Program-made: the position numbers and the translations under genes
From: Pedococcus bigeumensis
GTDB taxonomy: Bacteria > Actinomycetota > Actinomycetes > Actinomycetales > Dermatophilaceae
DNA: 64,000 nt
Reading direction: 5' to 3'
NCBI RefSeq assembly: GCF_006438965.1
Contig: NZ_RCZM01000004.1
Span: 310,001 to 374,000, forward strand
Shown here: positions 24,483 to 33,266 of the stretch, piece after piece
How positions within the stretch are numbered: the stretch's first letter is position 1
Layout of the letters: every line of letters starts with the position of its first letter
The notes under the pieces: generated by a model
Database searches by the model: none
Seen by the model: the letters and a program-made list of their open reading frames with translations, nothing else
Told to the model about the DNA's origin: nothing

Positions 24483-24509
24483 TGCCCGCCACTGCGAAGT
24501 GTGCGGGCA
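24483..24509 (+). other. Hairpin between the two tRNA genes
   Basis: TGCCCGC-CACT pairs with AGTG-(T)-GCGGGCA around a GCGA loop, giving 11 base pairs with one bulge. It may be a processing signal within a tRNA precursor or a terminator after tRNA-Gln. Confidence 0.5.
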
Positions 24510-24518
24510 ACACGCTAG

Positions 24519-24591
24519 GGCCCCGTTGTGTAGCGGCCTAGCACGCCGCCCTCTCAAGGCGGTAGCGCGGGTTCGAATCCCGTCGGGGCTA
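24519..24591 (+). tRNA. tRNA-Glu (CTC anticodon)
   Basis: Acceptor GGCCCCG (24519-24525) pairs with CGGGGCT (24584-24590, terminal G-T as usual for tRNA-Glu); anticodon stem CCGCC/GGCGG encloses CTCTCAA with CTC at 24553-24555; T loop TTCGAAT is present; discriminator A at 24591 is followed by an encoded CCA (24592-24594). Confidence 0.95.
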
Positions 24592-24596
24592 CCAGC

Positions 24597-24626
24597 AGAA
24601 GCCTCCGTCCCCGGACGGGGGCTTCT
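24597..24626 (+). terminator. Terminator after tRNA-Glu
   Basis: AGAAGCCTCCGTC (24597-24609) pairs with GACGGGGGCTTCT (24614-24626), 13 bp with one G-T pair and a CCCG loop, three bases after the encoded CCA. Strong stem, no T-tract. Confidence 0.8.
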
Positions 24627-24648
24627 CCCATGTGCAGCCCTACCCGCA

Positions 24649-24885
24649 GCGACTTGGTGCGCTCAGATCGTCACCGGGTCCGATTCCGGGGCGTCGGTGA
24701 CCACCGTGCGGCAACAAGTGGGCGAGTGTGGCGACTTGGTGCGCTCAGATCGTCACCGGGTCCGATTCCGGGGCGTCGGTGACCACCGTGCGGCAACAAG
24801 TGGGCGAGTGTGGCGACTTGGTGCGCGGAGATCGTCACCGATCCCGGTTTCGGGGCAGCCATGACCACCGTGCGGCAACTAGTCG
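24649..24885 (+). repeat. 82-bp tandem repeat, about 2.9 copies
   Basis: Copies begin at 24649, 24731 and 24813. The first two are identical over all 82 bases; the third diverges in its middle and stops about nine bases short. Each unit is a nested imperfect palindrome: outer arms ACTTG-TGCG / CGGCAACAAGT and inner arms GTCACCG / CGGTGAC. No convincing gene lies here. The gene-free stretch 24595-24957 otherwise holds the tRNA terminator and the hairpin at 24899. Confidence 0.9.
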
Positions 24886-24898
24886 TCGGCACGCGCGA

Positions 24899-24939
24899 CA
24901 GGTATGCCGCGTGGCTGGCTCAGCCACGCGGCATACCTG
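24899..24939. terminator. Perfect 18-bp stem-loop downstream of ndgR
   Basis: Bases 24899-24916 and 24922-24939 are exact reverse complements with a 5-nt loop. The arms start CAGGTATGCCG, as in the hairpins at 440 and 22645. It lies just past the ndgR stop on the minus strand and probably terminates it. Confidence 0.8.
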
Positions 24940-24957
24940 ATGGTTGTGCCGGGGAGG

Positions 24958-25701
24958 TCAGGCGTGGTTCTGCTGCTGCTGCTGGGCGTGGTGACGCGCG
25001 AGCACCTCGGTGAGCTTGTTGGCGCCGGCGATCACGGTGGCCGCGTGCAGCCGTCCGGGCTGGCGGGAGAGCCGCTCGATCGGGCCGGAGATGGACACCG
25101 CGGCGACGACGCGACCCGAAGGCCCGCGCACGGGTGCGGACACCGATGCGACGCCGGCCTCGCGCTCGCCGACGCTCTGCGCCCAGCCGCGGCGACGGAC
25201 GCCGGACAGGGTGGTCGCGGTGAACTTGGCGCCGTGCAGCCCGCGGTGCAGGCGGTCGGGCTCCTCCCAGGCGAGCAGCACCTGGGCAGCCGACCCGGCG
25301 AGCATGGACAACGTCGCGCCGATCGGGATCGAGTCGCGCAGGCCGACCGGACGCTCGGCCGCCGACACGCAGATGCGGTGGTCGCCCTGGCGGCGGAACA
25401 GCTGCGCGCTCTCGTTGGTGTGGTCGCGGAGTGCGCCGAGCACCGGTCCGGCGGCAGCGAGCAGCCGGTCCTCACCGGCGGCGGCAGCGAGCTCGGCCAA
25501 GCGCGGGCCGAGCACGAACCGGCCCTGCAGGTCGCGCGTGACGAGGCGGTGGTGCTCGAGTGCCACGGCCAGCCGGTGAGCGGTGGGGCGAGCCAGGCCG
25601 GTCGCGGTGACGAGCTGAGCGAGGGTCGACGGCCCGGCCTCGAGGGCGCCCAGGACGATGGCTGCCTTGTCGAGAACGCCGACTCCACTGGTTGTGTCCA
25701 T
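24958..25701 (-). CDS. ndgR: IclR-family regulator of leucine biosynthesis (NdgR/LtbR-type)
   Basis: The 247-residue protein has an N-terminal winged helix (GVLDKAAIVLGALEAGPSTL; TGLARPTAHRLAVALEHHRLV) and an IclR effector domain (ERPVGLRDSIPIGATLSMLAGSAAQVLL, GVASVSAPVRGPSGRVVAAVSISGP). It is divergent from leuCD, the conserved position of NdgR in Streptomyces and LtbR in Corynebacterium, which control leucine genes. I start it at ATG 25701, below the palindrome at 25715-25733; an upstream in-frame codon at 25722 would overlap it. The C-terminus ends in a glutamine run (HHAQQQQQNHA). Confidence 0.9.
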   Translation of the reverse strand: MDTTSGVGVLDKAAIVLGALEAGPSTLAQLVTATGLARPTAHRLAVALEHHRLVTRDLQGRFVLGPRLAELAAAAGEDRLLAAAGPVLGALRDHTNESAQLFRRQGDHRICVSAAERPVGLRDSIPIGATLSMLAGSAAQVLLAWEEPDRLHRGLHGAKFTATTLSGVRRRGWAQSVGEREAGVASVSAPVRGPSGRVVAAVSISGPIERLSRQPGRLHAATVIAGANKLTEVLARHHAQQQQQNHA

Positions 25702-25710
25702 GGCTTGATA

Positions 25711-25733
25711 TTGACGTCTCATTGCCTGAGACG
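25711..25733 (+). promoter_or_regulatory. Palindromic operator CGTCTCA-N5-TGAGACG between ndgR and leuC
   Basis: CGTCTCA (25715-25721) and TGAGACG (25727-25733) are exact inverted repeats. TTGACG (25711-25716) could be the leuC -35, which places the palindrome in the spacer. The TGAGAC half-site is the core of the decamers near leuB and cimA. NdgR is the likely ligand. Confidence 0.7.
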
Positions 25734-25867
25734 CAAATCCGTGGGCGTGTCCTGCGTGCGAACCTCGGATTGCAGCACAGCGCCGTGCTCACGAGACGGC
25801 GTCGCGAAGTTCGTGCTCAGGACATGACGAAGTCCGCATTTGGGACAGCCGGTACTCAGAGGAGAAG

Positions 25868-27306
<1,439 letters not shown>

Positions 27307-27307
<1 letters not shown>

Positions 27308-27900
27308 TGGACGCGTTCACGACCCACACCGGCATCGGGGTCCCGCTGCGGCGCAGCAACGTCGACACCGACCAGATCATCCCGGCGGTCTACCTCAAGC
27401 GGGTGACGCGCACCGGCTTCGAGGACGGCCTGTTCGCGGCGTGGCGCAAGGACGAGACGTTCATCCTCAACAATCCGTCGTATGCCGCGGGGTCGGTGCT
27501 CGTCGCCGGGTCCGACTTCGGCACGGGCTCGTCGCGCGAGCACGCCGTCTGGGCGCTGATGAACTACGGCTTCCGGGTGGTGCTGTCGTCGCGGTTCGCC
27601 GACATCTTCCGGGGCAACAGCGGCAAGCAGGGTCTGCTCACCGCCCAGCTGGCCCAGGACGACATCGAGCTGATCTGGAAGTACCTCGAGAACGAGCCCG
27701 GCTCCGCGGTGACCGTCGACCTGGTGTCCCGCACCGTCACTGCAGGCGACATCGTGGCTCCCTTCGAGGTCGACGACTACACCCGCTGGCGGCTGCTCGA
27801 GGGCCTCGACGACATCAGCCTGACGCTGCGCCACGAGCAGGACGTGACCGAGTTCGAGAGTCGCCGACCGGCATACAAGCCCTCCACCACCGTGGCCTGA
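27307..27900 (+). CDS. leuD: 3-isopropylmalate/citramalate dehydratase small subunit
   Basis: LeuD (197 aa) is the swivelling domain of the isomerase. Seen: [23 protein letters not shown] at the N-terminus, [17 protein letters not shown] (about residues 68-84, substrate loop), [17 protein letters not shown] and a C-terminal [20 protein letters not shown] 27307 overlaps the leuC TGA, with AGGGGAG eight bases upstream, so translation is coupled. GTG 27304 is possible. Confidence 0.96.
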
Positions 27901-27910
27901 CGCGCGCGGC

Positions 27911-27930
27911 GCGCCGAATCGGCGCATTTT
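27911..27930 (+). terminator. Short hairpin with T-run after leuD
   Basis: GCGCCG (27911-27916) pairs with CGGCGC (27920-27925) over an AAT loop, followed by ATTTT, ten bases after the leuD stop. Confidence 0.65.
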
Positions 27931-27958
27931 CCCCGAATTCGTATGTGGGGGTTTGTGG

Positions 27959-27993
27959 AACCGGCTTCCGACGCACCGCGTCGGGGGCCGGTT
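27959..27993 (+). terminator. Second leuCD terminator
   Basis: AACCGGC (27959-27965) pairs with GCCGGTT (27987-27993) and inner CGACGC with GCGTCG, followed by TTCGTCCT. A two-part stem with a T-rich tail. The remaining gene-free stretch to 28295 is the HU promoter region; I see no further structure there. Confidence 0.75.
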
Positions 27994-28295
27994 TCGTCCT
28001 GTCAGCGACTCATTAGCGCGTGCGGCTGGGCGAATTGCGTTGAGGTGCAACGGTTTCAGAGATCCGTCGAGGCTGGCTGGCGTTCGGTCGGCTGACCGGC
28101 CGATGCGCCTTCGGCCGCCCTGGTTGTGAGGGTTTGTGGGCCGCAATCCGTTGCGACACAACAGATCGGGCGCTCGGGATGGTGGACTCGCACGCACAAC
28201 CGCCCTAACGTCAGACCCAAGTCGGGCATTGGCTCGGCGGCTCACCCTCGTCGGGCTAAGGGGTCCGGCGTCACCAACCCTGTGGAGGGGAAGAC

Positions 28296-29048
28296 GTGAA
28301 CAAGGCAGAACTGATCAAGGAGCTGGAGAGTCGCTTGGGCAGCCGGAAGGCAGCCAGCGACGCACTGACGGCAGTCGTGGATGTGATCATCCGTGAGGTT
28401 GCCAAGGGCGGCAGCGTTGCCATCACCGGTTTCGGAACGTTCGAGCAGGCCGCCCGTGCCGCTCGCACCGGGCGCAACCCGCGCACCGGCGCCAGCGTGA
28501 AGATCAAGAAGACGGTGGTCCCCAAGTTCCGTGCAGGGTCCGCGTTCAAGGACGTCGTGAGGAACCCGCGCTCGCTGCCCAAGGCGGCTGTGGCTGGCGC
28601 ACGCGCCGCTGCCGGCACGGCGACGAAGGCAGCTGTGGCTGGTGCCAAGAAGGCTGCCCCGGCCAAGAAGGCGGCACCCGCCAAGAAGGCTGCTCCCGCG
28701 AAGAAGGCGGCACCGGCGAAGAAGGCGGTCGTCAAGAAGGCGGCCCCGGCCAAGAAGGCTGCTCCCGCGAAGAAGGCGGCACCGGCGAAGAAGGCCGTCG
28801 TCAAGAAGGCCGCTCCGGCCAAGAAGGCGGCTCCCGCCAAGAAGACGACGGCTGCTAGGACGCTCGCCACCAAGAAGGCGTCGACGGCGAAGAAGACCAC
28901 GGCCGCGAGGACGCTGGCAACCAAGAGCGCCCCCGCCAAGAAGGCTGCACCGGCCAAGAAGGCCGCTCCGGCCAAGAAGGCCGCCCCCGCGAAGAAGGCG
29001 GCTCCGGCCAAGAAGGCTGCGACCAAGCGCGCGGCCAAGAAGGCCTAG
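28296..29048 (+). CDS. hupB: HU-family DNA-binding protein with histone H1-like tail
   Basis: The 250-residue nucleoid protein has an HU domain (NKAELIKELESRLGSRKAAS; GFGTFEQAARAARTGRNPRTG, the beta-arm signature; residues 1-90) followed by about 150 residues of Lys/Ala/Pro repeats of the PAKKA type. The tail binds and compacts DNA in mycobacterial HupB and Streptomyces HupS, which it resembles in layout and genome position between leuCD and the cofC-gpsA region. GGAGGGGA before GTG 28296 fixes the start. Confidence 0.95.
   Translation: MNKAELIKELESRLGSRKAASDALTAVVDVIIREVAKGGSVAITGFGTFEQAARAARTGRNPRTGASVKIKKTVVPKFRAGSAFKDVVRNPRSLPKAAVAGARAAAGTATKAAVAGAKKAAPAKKAAPAKKAAPAKKAAPAKKAVVKKAAPAKKAAPAKKAAPAKKAVVKKAAPAKKAAPAKKTTAARTLATKKASTAKKTTAARTLATKSAPAKKAAPAKKAAPAKKAAPAKKAAPAKKAATKRAAKKA
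28643..29045 (+). repeat. Repetitive coding DNA of the HU tail
   Basis: About 400 bases made of near-copies of a 15-bp unit (PAKKA) with two longer duplicated blocks, one containing AVVKK and one containing TTAARTLAT. Repeats stay in frame, so slippage would change tail length without breaking the protein. Confidence 0.9.
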
Positions 29049-29082
29049 TCCCTCCAGGGACACCAGCACCACCAGCCCCAAC

Positions 29083-29121
29083 GACAGAGGCCGGCACCCC
29101 CTCGGGGTGTCGGCCTCTGTC
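29083..29121 (+). terminator. Terminator after hupB
   Basis: Bases 29083-29100 pair with 29104-29121: 18 bp with a single G-T pair and a 3-nt loop. It separates the HU gene from murA, 22 bases downstream. Confidence 0.8.
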
Positions 29122-29142
29122 GGCGTGCGGGATGCTTGCGCC

Positions 29143-30459
29143 ATGGCAAACATCCTCACCGTGAATGGCGGCGTCCCGCTCGTCGGAGACCTAGAGGTCA
29201 GGGGTGCCAAGAACCTGGTCTCCAAAGCCATGGTCGCTGCGCTGCTCGCTGAGGGGCCATGCCGACTCCGGGGCGTTCCGGAGATCTCCGACGTCAAGAT
29301 CGTCTCGGGGCTGCTGGAGCTGCACGGCGTCAAGATCGACTCGACCGACCGCGACGGCGAGCTGCTGCTCGACCCCACCAACGTCGAGCAGGCCCACGTG
29401 GCGGACATCGACGCCCACGCCGGCTCTTCGCGTGTGCCGGTGCTCCTGTGCGGTCCGCTGCTGCACCGCCTGGGCGAGGCGTTCATCCCCGACCTCGGTG
29501 GCTGTCGCATCGGTGAGCGACCGATCAACTACCACCTCGACGTGCTTCGTCAGTTCGGAGCCGACGTCCAGAAGCGTCCGGAGGGACTGCGCCTGACCGC
29601 CCCCAACGGCCTCAAGGGCACCCGCATCAAGCTGCCCTACCCCTCGGTGGGCACCACCGAGCAGGTGCTGCTGACCGCGGTCCGCGCCCAGGGTGTCACC
29701 GAGCTGCGCAACGCCGCGGTCGAGCCCGAGATCCTCGACCTCATTGCCGTTCTGCAGAAGATGGGCGCGATCATCAGCGTCGAGACCGACCGCGTCATCA
29801 AGATCGACGGCGTCGACCGCCTCGGGGGCTACGACCACCTGGCCATCCCGGACCGCATCGAGGCCGGCTCGTGGGCCTGCGCGGCCCTGGCGACCAAGGG
29901 CGACATCTACGTCCGCGGCGCGCAGCAGCAGGCGATGATGCCGTTCCTCAACGTCTTCCGGAAGATCGGTGGCGACTTCGACATCGACGACGAGGGCATC
30001 CGCTTCTGGCACGGTGGCGGCACCCTCAACTCCCTCGTCATGGAGACCGACGTCCACCCGGGGTTCATGACCGACTGGCAGCAGCCGCTGGTCGTCGCCC
30101 TGACCCAGACGAGCGGCCTGTCGATCGTCCACGAGACGGTCTACGAGAACCGGCTTGGCTTCACCGAGGCACTGGGGGAGATGGGCGCGGTCGTCCAGCT
30201 CTACAAGGAGTGCCTGGGTGGCTCGCCGTGCCGCTTCGGACGGGCCAACTTCCGCCACAGCGCCGTCATCTCCGGTCCCACGCCGCTGCGTGGCGCCGAG
30301 ATCACCGTCCCCGACCTGCGTGGTGGCTTCAGCTACCTCATCGCCGCGCTCGCCGCTGAGGGCCAGTCGAAGGTGCACGGCATCGAGCTGATCTACCGCG
30401 GCTACGAACGGTTCTCCGAGAAGCTCGACTCGCTGGGCGCCGACTACGAGGTCGGCTGA
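29143..30459 (+). CDS. murA: UDP-N-acetylglucosamine 1-carboxyvinyltransferase
   Basis: MurA (438 aa) transfers enolpyruvate from PEP to UDP-GlcNAc, the first committed step of peptidoglycan synthesis and the fosfomycin target. Seen: LEVRGAKNLVSKAMVAALL at the N-terminus (KN pair), and GGCRIGERPINYHL, where Cys121 corresponds to the PEP/fosfomycin cysteine and is not the Asp found in mycobacterial resistance. The C-terminal half keeps DLRGGFSYLIAALAAEG. ATG 29143 fits the family start; there is no strong Shine-Dalgarno. murA after hupB is unusual relative to Streptomyces but functional linkage is not implied. Confidence 0.95.
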   Translation: MANILTVNGGVPLVGDLEVRGAKNLVSKAMVAALLAEGPCRLRGVPEISDVKIVSGLLELHGVKIDSTDRDGELLLDPTNVEQAHVADIDAHAGSSRVPVLLCGPLLHRLGEAFIPDLGGCRIGERPINYHLDVLRQFGADVQKRPEGLRLTAPNGLKGTRIKLPYPSVGTTEQVLLTAVRAQGVTELRNAAVEPEILDLIAVLQKMGAIISVETDRVIKIDGVDRLGGYDHLAIPDRIEAGSWACAALATKGDIYVRGAQQQAMMPFLNVFRKIGGDFDIDDEGIRFWHGGGTLNSLVMETDVHPGFMTDWQQPLVVALTQTSGLSIVHETVYENRLGFTEALGEMGAVVQLYKECLGGSPCRFGRANFRHSAVISGPTPLRGAEITVPDLRGGFSYLIAALAAEGQSKVHGIELIYRGYERFSEKLDSLGADYEVG

Positions 30460-30474
30460 GCCCTCGGGCCGGCG

Positions 30475-31332
30475 TCAGCCGATCCGCTGGTCGTCACCGA
30501 TGCCGACGATCCACAGCTTGCTGACCTCTCGCTCGCCGGTGAGGTCCAGGCTAAGCCGCTGACCCACGCGCAGGTGCCGCAGCGCGCTGGCCGCGAACAC
30601 CTCACGGGTGAAGGTCACCTCGCGTCCGTCGTCGAGCAGGGCGGAGCCCGCGCCGGTGGTCTCGTCGAAGCTGTGCACGCTGCCCTGCATGGGCGGCAGC
30701 GTAGTCGCCGACTGCTCGAGCGCGCGCCGTGTGGCCGCGCCGACACCCAGCGCCAGCACGTCCTGCAGGTCGGCGTCGTCGTCGACGTCGGTCCGCAGCC
30801 GCGGCAGCTCGAGCTCGAGCCGCTGGTGTCCGGCGGCCTCGTGCCGCGCCGCCGAACCCGCCCCGAACGACGGCACCAGCTCCGCGCCGGTCAAGGCGGT
30901 GAGGAGCACGGTGCCCTCCCCGGCCGCGTCGGGCACCACCGCCAGCGGATATGCCGCCGCTGCGCCCAGTGCCGCCGTCAGGTCCTCCGCGCGCAGCGCG
31001 GGGAGGTCGCCCAGCAGAGCCGCCACAGGGAGGCTCGGTCCGTCAGCAAGCGCCGCGTCCCGGCCGGCTCGGACGGCCGCATTGAGCCCCGCGCCGGGAT
31101 CGGCGACGACGCGTGCGTCCAAGCCCCGCGCCATCTGTGCCACCCGCTCGTCGGAGGTGACGACGAGGACCCGAGCAGGCGGCATACCCGCGCAGCAGGC
31201 GGTGAGGCAGTCGGTGGCCAGGGCCAGCGCCAGCGCCTCACGGCCCACGCCCGTCGGGGGGTGCAGCCGCGACTTGGCGCTCGCGCCACCCTTGACGGGG
31301 ACGACGAGGTGCCAGTCGGGAGTAGGGGTCAT
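30475..31332 (-). CDS. cofC: CofC-type 2-phospho-L-lactate guanylyltransferase fused to a cold-shock-like domain
   Basis: Residues 1-200 form the nucleotidyltransferase (HLVVPVKGGASAKSRL, VTSDERVAQMARGL, LLGDLPALRAEDLT, PDAAGEGTVLLTA), the enzyme that activates phospholactate or PEP with GTP in coenzyme F420 synthesis. About 60 C-terminal residues, from MQGSVHSFDETTGAG through FAASALRHLRVGQRLSLDL, look like a cold-shock/OB-fold domain normally encoded separately. I start at ATG 31332, where the family's first strand begins 6 residues later; GTG 31371 would add 13 residues. F420 use fits the two LLM-class enzymes downstream. Confidence 0.85.
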   Translation of the reverse strand: MTPTPDWHLVVPVKGGASAKSRLHPPTGVGREALALALATDCLTACCAGMPPARVLVVTSDERVAQMARGLDARVVADPGAGLNAAVRAGRDAALADGPSLPVAALLGDLPALRAEDLTAALGAAAAYPLAVVPDAAGEGTVLLTALTGAELVPSFGAGSAARHEAAGHQRLELELPRLRTDVDDDADLQDVLALGVGAATRRALEQSATTLPPMQGSVHSFDETTGAGSALLDDGREVTFTREVFAASALRHLRVGQRLSLDLTGEREVSKLWIVGIGDDQRIG

Positions 31333-31429
31333 CTCGACGATCGTCGCAGTGCGGGCGCGGTTGCTCGACACCGACCCCGGTAGCCGCGAGGATGCTCACT
31401 CACACGCTACCCACCGATATGGAGACCAC

Positions 31430-32191
31430 GTGACCGCCAGCGGCGCACGAGCTCTGCCTTTCGCATACCGGTTCACGGTGGCGATCCTGCGTCCGTTGCT
31501 GATGGTCCTCACCAAGCGCGACTGGCGTGGCATGGAGAACCTGCCGATGACTGGCGGGTTCGTGGCCACGCCCAACCACCTCTCGTACTTCGACCCGCTG
31601 TCCTTCGCGCACTTCCTCGTCGACGCCGGCCACCCGCCGTTCTTCCTGGGCAAGGAGGGCGTCTTCCGGGTCCCGATCGTGGGGGCGATCCTGCGTGGGG
31701 CGGAGCAGATCCCGGTCTACCGCAACACCGGTCAGGCCGCTGACGCGTTCCGCGCCGCCGTGGCCGCGGTCGAGAGCGGCAAGTGCGTGGGCGTCTATCC
31801 CGAGGGCACCCTGACCCGCGACCCCGAGCTCTGGCCGATGGTCGGCAAGACCGGTGCCGCGCGGATCGCCCTGGCGACGAAGTGCCCGGTCATCCCGGTG
31901 GCGCAGTGGGGGCCGCAGGAGGTCCTCGCGCCCTACACCAAGCGACCCAGGCTGTTGCCGCGCAAGACGATGCACTTCCGCGCCGGTCCGCCCGTCGAGC
32001 TGAGCGACCTCTATGACCAGCCCGTGACCGGGGCGCTCCTGCGGGAGGCGACCGCCCGGATCATGGCGGCCATCACGGCCGAGCTCGAGACGATCCGTGG
32101 CGAGCACGCCCCCGCCGAGCGGTTCGACTCGCGCAAGCACGGTCTCCCCGACACGGGGAACCCCCACCGCAAGCAGGGAGAAGGCGCATGA
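31430..32191 (+). CDS. 1-acyl-sn-glycerol-3-phosphate acyltransferase (PlsC-like)
   Basis: The 253-residue membrane-associated enzyme has the acyltransferase motifs NHLSYFDPL (HX4D, about residue 48), FFLGKEGVFRVPIVG, and VYPEGTLTRD (about residue 123), followed by VIPVAQWGPQ. It would add the second acyl chain in phospholipid synthesis. The start is GTG 31430 after GGAG. Its stop overlaps the gpsA start (ATGA), linking acyl transfer with glycerol-3-phosphate supply. Confidence 0.92.
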   Translation: MTASGARALPFAYRFTVAILRPLLMVLTKRDWRGMENLPMTGGFVATPNHLSYFDPLSFAHFLVDAGHPPFFLGKEGVFRVPIVGAILRGAEQIPVYRNTGQAADAFRAAVAAVESGKCVGVYPEGTLTRDPELWPMVGKTGAARIALATKCPVIPVAQWGPQEVLAPYTKRPRLLPRKTMHFRAGPPVELSDLYDQPVTGALLREATARIMAAITAELETIRGEHAPAERFDSRKHGLPDTGNPHRKQGEGA

Positions 32192-33186
32192 CGACTGCCG
32201 CAGTGTTCGGGACGGGCAGCTGGGGCACCGCCTACGCGTCGGTCCTCGCCGACGGTGGCACCACCGTGCGGATGTGGGGCCGGCGCCAGGCCGTGGTCGA
32301 CCAGATCAACGCCGGGTGCAACACCGACTACCTGCCCAACCTGTCGCTGCCCTCGTCGGTGTCAGCCACCGCAGACCCGGCCGAAGCGGCCGACGGCGCT
32401 GACATCATCGTCCTGGCCGTGCCGTCGCAGACGCTGCGCGCCAACCTCGGTGAGTGGGGCGCCGTCCTCGGCGACACCGCAGCCGTGGTCTCGCTCATGA
32501 AGGGCGTCGAGCTCGGGACCACGAAGCGGATGAGTGAGGTCATCGCGGAGGCGGGAGGGGTGGCGCACGAGCGTATCGTCGTCGTCTCCGGACCGAACCT
32601 CGCACCCGAGATCGCCAAGAAGCAGCCGGCTGCCAGCGTGGTGGCCTGTATCGACGAGTCGGTCGCCGAGATGGTGGCGGCCGCGTCGAACCCGCCCTAC
32701 TTCCGGCCCTACACGAACACCGACGTCGTCGGCACCGAGATCAGCGGCGCCGTGAAGAACGTCATCGCCCTGGCCGTCGGCATGGCCGAGGGCCTGGGGA
32801 TGGGGGACAACTCCAAGGCCTCGATCATCACCCGCGGGCTCGCCGAGACGACCCGGCTCGGCATGGCGCTCGGCGCGGATGTCATGACGTTCGCGGGACT
32901 GGCTGGCGTGGGCGACCTCATCGCCACCTGCATGTCGCCGCTGTCGCGCAACCACACCTTCGGCGTCAACCTCGGCAAGGGCATGAGCCTGGAGGAGGTC
33001 GTCGCGGTCAGCAAGCAGACGGCAGAGGGCGTGAAGTCCTGCCAGTCGATCCTCCAGCTGGCTCACAAGCACGACGTGCGAGTGCCGATCATCGAGCAGG
33101 TCGCCGCCGTGGTCCATGACGGCCGACGTGCCGAGGACGTCGTCGGAGCCCTGATGATGCGGGCCCTCAAGAACGAGACCGACTAG
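32188..33186 (+). CDS. gpsA: Glycerol-3-phosphate dehydrogenase [NAD(P)+]
   Basis: GpsA (332 aa) reduces dihydroxyacetone phosphate to sn-glycerol-3-phosphate for phospholipids. Seen: FGTGSWGTA cofactor motif at residue 7, VVSLMKGVE, SGPNLAPEIAKKQPA, the catalytic lysine in ISGAVKNVIALAVGMAEGLGMGDNSKA, and AGVGDLIATCMSPLSRNHTFG. Translation is coupled to the upstream acyltransferase by a four-base overlap. Confidence 0.96.
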   Translation: MTTAAVFGTGSWGTAYASVLADGGTTVRMWGRRQAVVDQINAGCNTDYLPNLSLPSSVSATADPAEAADGADIIVLAVPSQTLRANLGEWGAVLGDTAAVVSLMKGVELGTTKRMSEVIAEAGGVAHERIVVVSGPNLAPEIAKKQPAASVVACIDESVAEMVAAASNPPYFRPYTNTDVVGTEISGAVKNVIALAVGMAEGLGMGDNSKASIITRGLAETTRLGMALGADVMTFAGLAGVGDLIATCMSPLSRNHTFGVNLGKGMSLEEVVAVSKQTAEGVKSCQSILQLAHKHDVRVPIIEQVAAVVHDGRRAEDVVGALMMRALKNETD

Positions 33187-33212
33187 CTGTCAGCTGCCAA
33201 GCGCGCGGGCCT

Positions 33213-33230
33213 TCGCGGACGCTTCCGCGA
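33213..33230. terminator. Hairpin between convergent gpsA and the PLP-enzyme gene
   Basis: TCGCGGA (33213-33219) pairs with TCCGCGA (33224-33230) around CGCT in an 80-bp convergent gap. Bidirectional terminator is likely. Confidence 0.5.
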
Positions 33231-33266
33231 CCGGCTCCGGGCCTCACTCCTTCGTCGCTCGGGTCC

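Noticed and set aside
24340-24591. tRNA genes as an integration site with attL/attR
   Set aside because: No integrase and no second copy of a tRNA 3' end was found in the window.
24649-24885. Possible CRISPR array
   Set aside because: The repeats are directly joined with no unique spacers, are 82 bp long, and no cas gene is present.
28643-29045. Possible CRISPR or transposon repeat
   Set aside because: The repeats encode an in-frame PAKKA protein tail typical of HU.
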